NCBI RefSeq assembly: GCF_008973465.1
Contig: NZ_WBXN01000004.1
Span: 5,868,501 to 5,932,500, forward strand
Length of the DNA: 64,000 nucleotides
Reading direction: 5' to 3'
From: Streptomyces sp. SS1-1
Lineage (GTDB): Bacteria > Actinomycetota > Actinomycetes > Streptomycetales > Streptomycetaceae
The translations under genes and the position numbers were made by a program. Each line of letters opens with the position of its first letter. Within the stretch, counting starts at the first letter, position 1. Positions 60,519 through 64,000 of this stretch are shown piece by piece. Under the pieces are notes generated by a model. The model was not told where the DNA came from, made no database searches, and saw nothing but the letters and a program-made list of their open reading frames with translations.

Positions 60519-61154
60519 ATGAAGCTCACGAAGAAGTCGCACGCGTGCGTCCGGCTGGAGAAGTCCGGCCGGACGCTCGTCATCGACCCCGGCGGGTTCA
60601 CGGAGTGGGACGCCACGGCGGGCGCCGAGGCGATCCTCGTCACCCACGAGCACCCCGACCACTTCGACGAGGGACGTCTGCGCGCGGCCCTGGAGGCCGA
60701 CCCGGCGACCGAGATCTGGACCCTGCGGTCCGTCGCGGAGCAGCTCTCGGCGGCCTTCCCCGGCCGTGTGCACACCGTCGGCCACGGCGACACCTTCACC
60801 GCCGCCGGCTTCGACGTCGAGGTGCACGGCGAGCTGCACGCCGTCATCCACCCGGACATCCCGCGCATCACCAACGTCGGCTACCTCGTGGACGCCGGCA
60901 GGGTCTTCCACCCGGGCGACGCCCTGACCGTGCCGTCCCGGCGCGTGGAGACGCTGATGCTCCCCGTCATGGCCCCGTGGAACAAGATCTCCGAGGTCAT
61001 CGACTACGTCCGCGAGCTGAAGCCGCAGCGCGCGTACGACATCCACGACGCCCTCCTCACCGACCTGGCCCGCCCGATCTACGACCGCCAGATCGGCGCC
61101 CTCGGCGGCACCGACCACCTGCGGCTCGGCGCGGGGGACTCGGCCGACGTGTGA
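60519..61154 (+). CDS. Metallo-beta-lactamase-fold hydrolase (UlaG-like)
   Basis: 211 aa, ATG 33 bases after pcaL. Metal site ILVTHEHPDHFDEGRL near residue 45-58 (HxHxDH), then HGELHAVIHPDI, GRVFHPGDALTVPSRRVETL and AYDIHDALLTD. Cytoplasmic metal-dependent hydrolase of unknown substrate. Same strand as pcaL and the exonuclease III gene. Confidence 0.9.
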   Translation: MKLTKKSHACVRLEKSGRTLVIDPGGFTEWDATAGAEAILVTHEHPDHFDEGRLRAALEADPATEIWTLRSVAEQLSAAFPGRVHTVGHGDTFTAAGFDVEVHGELHAVIHPDIPRITNVGYLVDAGRVFHPGDALTVPSRRVETLMLPVMAPWNKISEVIDYVRELKPQRAYDIHDALLTDLARPIYDRQIGALGGTDHLRLGAGDSADV

Positions 61155-61210
61155 GGGGGCGCACCCCGGGCGGGACCGCGTTGTCGGACCCGCCCGGTAG
61201 GTTGTGAGGC

Positions 61211-61990
61211 ATGCGTATCGCGACCTGGAACGTGAACTCGATCACCGCCCGCCTGCCCAGGCTGCTCGCCTGGCTGGAGAGCAGCGGCACCGACGTGCTG
61301 TGCCTGCAGGAGGCCAAGGTCGCCGAGGAGCAGTTCCCCTTCGACGCGCTGCGCGACCTCGGCTACGAGGCGGCGGTCCACGCCACCGGCCGGTGGAACG
61401 GGGTGGCGGTGCTCTCCCGCGTCGGCATCGAGGACGTCGTCAAGGGCCTGCCCGGCGACCCCGGCTACGACGGCTCCGTGGAGCCCCGCGCGATCTCCGC
61501 GACCTGCGGCCCGGTCCGCGTCTGGTCGGTCTACGTGCCGAACGGCCGCGAGGTGGACCACCCCCACTTCGCGTACAAGCTCCAGTGGTTCGAGGCCCTG
61601 AAGGCGGCCGTCGCCGGGGACGCGGCCGGCAGCCGCCCCTTCGCGGTGATGGGCGACTACAACGTGGCGCCGACGGACGACGACGTCTACGACCGGGCCG
61701 CGTTCGAGGGCTCCACGCACGTCACCCCGGCCGAGCGCGCCGCGCTCGCCTCCCTGCGCGAGACGGGCCTGACCGACGTGGTCCCGCGCCCCCTGAAGTA
61801 CGACCAGCCTTTCACGTACTGGGACTACCGCCAGCTCGGCTTCCCGAAGAACCGCGGCATGCGCATCGACCTCGTGTACGGCAACGAGGCGTTCGCGAAG
61901 GCCGTCGGCGACTCCTACGTGGACCGCGAGGAGCGCAAGGGCAAGGGCGCCTCCGACCACGCGCCCGTCGTGGTCGACCTGGACGTCTAG
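61211..61990 (+). CDS. xthA: Exodeoxyribonuclease III / AP endonuclease
   Basis: 259 aa. Mg-dependent AP endonuclease and 3' exonuclease of base-excision repair. Motifs: MRIATWNVNSITARLPRLL, VLCLQEAKVAEEQFP (catalytic Glu), VMGDYNVAPTDDDVYD (Asp/Asn), FTYWDYRQLGFPKNRGMRID and the C-terminal GASDHAPVVVDL (catalytic Asp-His). Full length for the family. Confidence 0.95.
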   Translation: MRIATWNVNSITARLPRLLAWLESSGTDVLCLQEAKVAEEQFPFDALRDLGYEAAVHATGRWNGVAVLSRVGIEDVVKGLPGDPGYDGSVEPRAISATCGPVRVWSVYVPNGREVDHPHFAYKLQWFEALKAAVAGDAAGSRPFAVMGDYNVAPTDDDVYDRAAFEGSTHVTPAERAALASLRETGLTDVVPRPLKYDQPFTYWDYRQLGFPKNRGMRIDLVYGNEAFAKAVGDSYVDREERKGKGASDHAPVVVDLDV

Positions 61991-62006
61991 AGGGCCCCCG
62001 CGGGCC

Positions 62007-63770
62007 TCACGGCACCAGCGAGCGCAGATCCACCGACCCCGCCAGCGCGGCGAGCCCCGCGTCCCCCGGGTGCAGATGGTCGCCGCTGTCGTAGGCCGGC
62101 AGCATCCGCGCCGGACGCGCCGGGTCGCGCACCACGGCGTCGAAGTCGAGCACCCCGTCGAAGACGCCGGCCTGCCGGATCCAGTCGTTGATCCTGGTCC
62201 GCTCGGCGTCGACGGCCGGGGTGCAGCGCGCCTCGCCCTCGCAGGGCAGGATCGTCGCCGCCAGCATCCGCAGCCCGTGCGCGTGCCCGCGCTCGGCGAG
62301 CGCCCGCAGCCCGGCGACGACCTGCTCGGCCGTGGCCTGCCAGCGCACGTCGTTGATCCCCTCGAACACGACCGCCGTCCGCACCGACGTCTGCGCCAGG
62401 ACGTCCCGGTCGAAGCGGTGCAGCGCGCTCACTCCTGAGGTGTCGGTGGAGACGCCGTCACCGGGATACCGGTCGGAGACCACGCGGTTGCCGGAGATCC
62501 CCTCGTTGAGCACGCCGTAGCGCGGCACCTCGCTCTGCCCGAGCAGCCGGTCCGCGAGGACGTCCGGCCACCGCCGGTCGGCGTCCGGCGTCGAGTGGTC
62601 GCCGTCCGTGATGGAGTCGCCGAGCAGCACCACGGAACCGGGACCGCCGGACACGTCGACCCCGGTCAGCAGCGGCCAGCTGGTCAGGACGGTCGGAAAG
62701 GCCGCTCCGGAGACGTCCCCCGTGTGGTCCCCCGGCTCGCTCACGTACGACCGCTGCTGCGCGAGCCGGTGCACGGGCGCCGCCGGCACGGTCCCGGGCA
62801 GGTGGAAGCTCACCAGCAGACGCGCGTCCTCCGGCACCCGGAAGCCCAGCGGATCGCTGTACGCCTGGGCGCCCGCCGGGATCAGCGCGCCCCGCGCCCC
62901 GCCGAAGGAGACACGCGCCGGCGGGCCCGCCGCCTCCGCGCCCGCACCCTGCACCGACACGGTCGCGCTCCCGATCCGCACCGGTCCCGCCGCGAACGTG
63001 TTGTCGAACCGCAGCCGCACCCGTGGCCCGCCCACCGAGGTGTGCACCACGAGCCGCAGCGTCCGGTCCGTCCAGGGACCGACGGCCGGGTAGCCCCCGG
63101 CGGCGGTCGCCCAGCTGCCCGTCCAGCCGGTCGCGGGGGCGCGCACGGCGAGCGCGAACACATGCAGCGCGGGCGCCCGGGGCAGCCGTACGGAGGCGAC
63201 CTCGCGCCCGGCCGCGAGGGGCACCGTCACGACGTACAGCCGGGGCCGTTCGGCGAGCGGGCCGCCGGGTGTGTTGAGGTGCGTGAGGGCGACCGCCTTC
63301 GTGGCGAGCGGGCCGGTGCGCCAGTCGGGGGCGGTGAGGGCGTACGCGGACCGGGTGCCGTCGGCGTAGGTGACGGCACCGGCGCCGGTCACGTCGGTGC
63401 CGGCCGTGCCGGCCACCAGGAAGGCGAGGGCGTCGCCCCGGCCCCGCAGCCGCACCTCCTGCCCGGCGGCCCGTACGTTGTCCGGGACGCCGCCGCGCCC
63501 GCGCCAGGTCAGCCGGGCGCCCTGGACGGTGAGCGCGCGGCCCGGTGTCCAGCCGGCGGCGGTGAGGGCCCGCGCGGACAGCGAGGCGCCCGAGCCGTCG
63601 AAGTCGGCCTCGGCGGGCCGGGTGTCGTCGCTGACGGCCGTGTTGTCGAAGAGCCGTTCCAGGGGCAGCGGTCCGGGTCCGCGCGCGGTGGCCGCGTGCG
63701 CCGGGACGCCGGGCACCAGCACGGTGAAGAGGGCCAGGACGGCGGCGGAACTCCACCTGCGTCGGCGCAC
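62007..63770 (-). CDS. Secreted SGNH/GDSL-type hydrolase
   Basis: 587 aa from the GTG at 63,770 with GGGAGGAG six bases upstream; in-frame codons upstream lack a site. Signal peptide (VRRRRWSSAAVLALFTVLVP ... AHA). The large N-terminal half is beta-rich (TLRLVVHTSVGGPRVRLRFD). The C-terminal half is the SGNH esterase: VVLLGDSITDGDHSTPDADR (Ser), LNEGISGNRVV (Gly), VFEGINDVRW (Asn) and GDHLHPGDAG (Asp/His). Extracellular ester or glycan deacylation is likely; substrate unknown. Confidence 0.9.
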   Translation of the reverse strand: MRRRRWSSAAVLALFTVLVPGVPAHAATARGPGPLPLERLFDNTAVSDDTRPAEADFDGSGASLSARALTAAGWTPGRALTVQGARLTWRGRGGVPDNVRAAGQEVRLRGRGDALAFLVAGTAGTDVTGAGAVTYADGTRSAYALTAPDWRTGPLATKAVALTHLNTPGGPLAERPRLYVVTVPLAAGREVASVRLPRAPALHVFALAVRAPATGWTGSWATAAGGYPAVGPWTDRTLRLVVHTSVGGPRVRLRFDNTFAAGPVRIGSATVSVQGAGAEAAGPPARVSFGGARGALIPAGAQAYSDPLGFRVPEDARLLVSFHLPGTVPAAPVHRLAQQRSYVSEPGDHTGDVSGAAFPTVLTSWPLLTGVDVSGGPGSVVLLGDSITDGDHSTPDADRRWPDVLADRLLGQSEVPRYGVLNEGISGNRVVSDRYPGDGVSTDTSGVSALHRFDRDVLAQTSVRTAVVFEGINDVRWQATAEQVVAGLRALAERGHAHGLRMLAATILPCEGEARCTPAVDAERTRINDWIRQAGVFDGVLDFDAVVRDPARPARMLPAYDSGDHLHPGDAGLAALAGSVDLRSLVP

Positions 63771-63964
63771 CTTCGACTCCTCCCGTTCACGGCCGCACAT
63801 GACTTCGGACGAGTGGTTCCGCTGAGACGCGTGACGCACCGAGACCGTAGAGAGGCGGAGGTGACTCGTCAACGCGCCATGCGCGAACCCGGCGTGAACT
63901 CGACCCGAACCGACGGTCCGCGCGCCTGTGGTGCGTTCGGCCGTGCGAATGACACGCTGGAGGT

Positions 63965-64000
63965 ATGAAGATCCCTTTTCTGGGCGGCCGGCCGGAGAGA
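63965..64000 (+). CDS. Start of a gene cut by the window edge
   Basis: ATG with GGAGG about five bases upstream; reads MKIPFLGGRPER and continues beyond the window. Too short to name. Divergent from the SGNH hydrolase, with about 195 bases between the two starts holding both promoters. Confidence 0.55.
   Translation, partial: MKIPFLGGRPER

Noticed and set aside
1-64000. CRISPR array, tRNA or rRNA genes
   Set aside because: No regularly spaced repeats and no tRNA-like clover-leaf next to the att sites or elsewhere were noticed.

Overview
This is high-GC actinobacterial DNA, almost certainly from a Streptomyces chromosome. Codon third positions are strongly G/C, GTG/TTG starts with GGAGG-type ribosome sites are common, and the gene families are typical of the genus (ROK kinase, SNF2 helicase plus SWIM protein, CBS/PPDK/UspA stress genes, XRE-DUF5753/DUF397 pair, pcaL-type fusion).

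Layout. (1) 0.1-17.1 kb is ordinary chromosome: ROK sugar kinase and membrane protein; SNF2 helicase with SWIM zinc-finger partner; CBS-BON protein, pyruvate phosphate dikinase and a two-domain universal stress protein; two GT2 glycosyltransferases and a pyruvyl-transferase-like protein; DNA topoisomerase IB; small hydrophilic proteins; and a DUF1360 gene cut off at 17,102. (2) 17.1-21.3 kb is the relic of an older insertion: a malic enzyme-fumarase operon, each gene broken by one missing base, the 3' third of a tyrosine recombinase gene, and a 35-codon fragment of the pcaL gene start. (3) 21.3-59.29 kb is a roughly 38-kb integrative element inserted near the 5' end of pcaL. The att sites are a 31-bp direct repeat with one mismatch (21,300-21,330 and 59,259-59,289). 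The complete integrase (57,515-58,720) sits at the right end, next to the promoter and first codons of the rebuilt pcaL. (4) 59.2-64 kb is chromosome again: pcaL-type fusion, metallo-beta-lactamase-fold hydrolase, exonuclease III, secreted SGNH hydrolase and the first 12 codons of another gene.

The element is a defence island. It holds an AbiJ/Mrr-like putative nuclease; a HEPN-zinc-ribbon / XRE-ImmA protease / TGT-like cluster; an McrB-McrC pair whose McrB carries an EVE-like domain; a tandem HNH protein; a second HEPN-zinc-ribbon protein; a PIN protein; a protein with a nuclease-like QYK motif; and a CBASS operon (CD-NTase, E2-E1 Cap2, HNH-SAVED effector) without a recognisable Cap3. It also carries many insertion sequences: an IS110 element, IS982 and ISL3 fragments, an IS5-type element that encloses a 109-aa cargo gene, and an IS5-type element nested inside another that encloses a 244-aa cargo gene. 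I saw no replication, conjugation or virion genes, so the element looks integrative but not self-transferring.

Limits: all calls are from reading the sequence and from family knowledge; no database search was run. Domain calls for the AbiJ, TGT-like, HEPN, EVE and QYK proteins rest on motif and pattern recognition.
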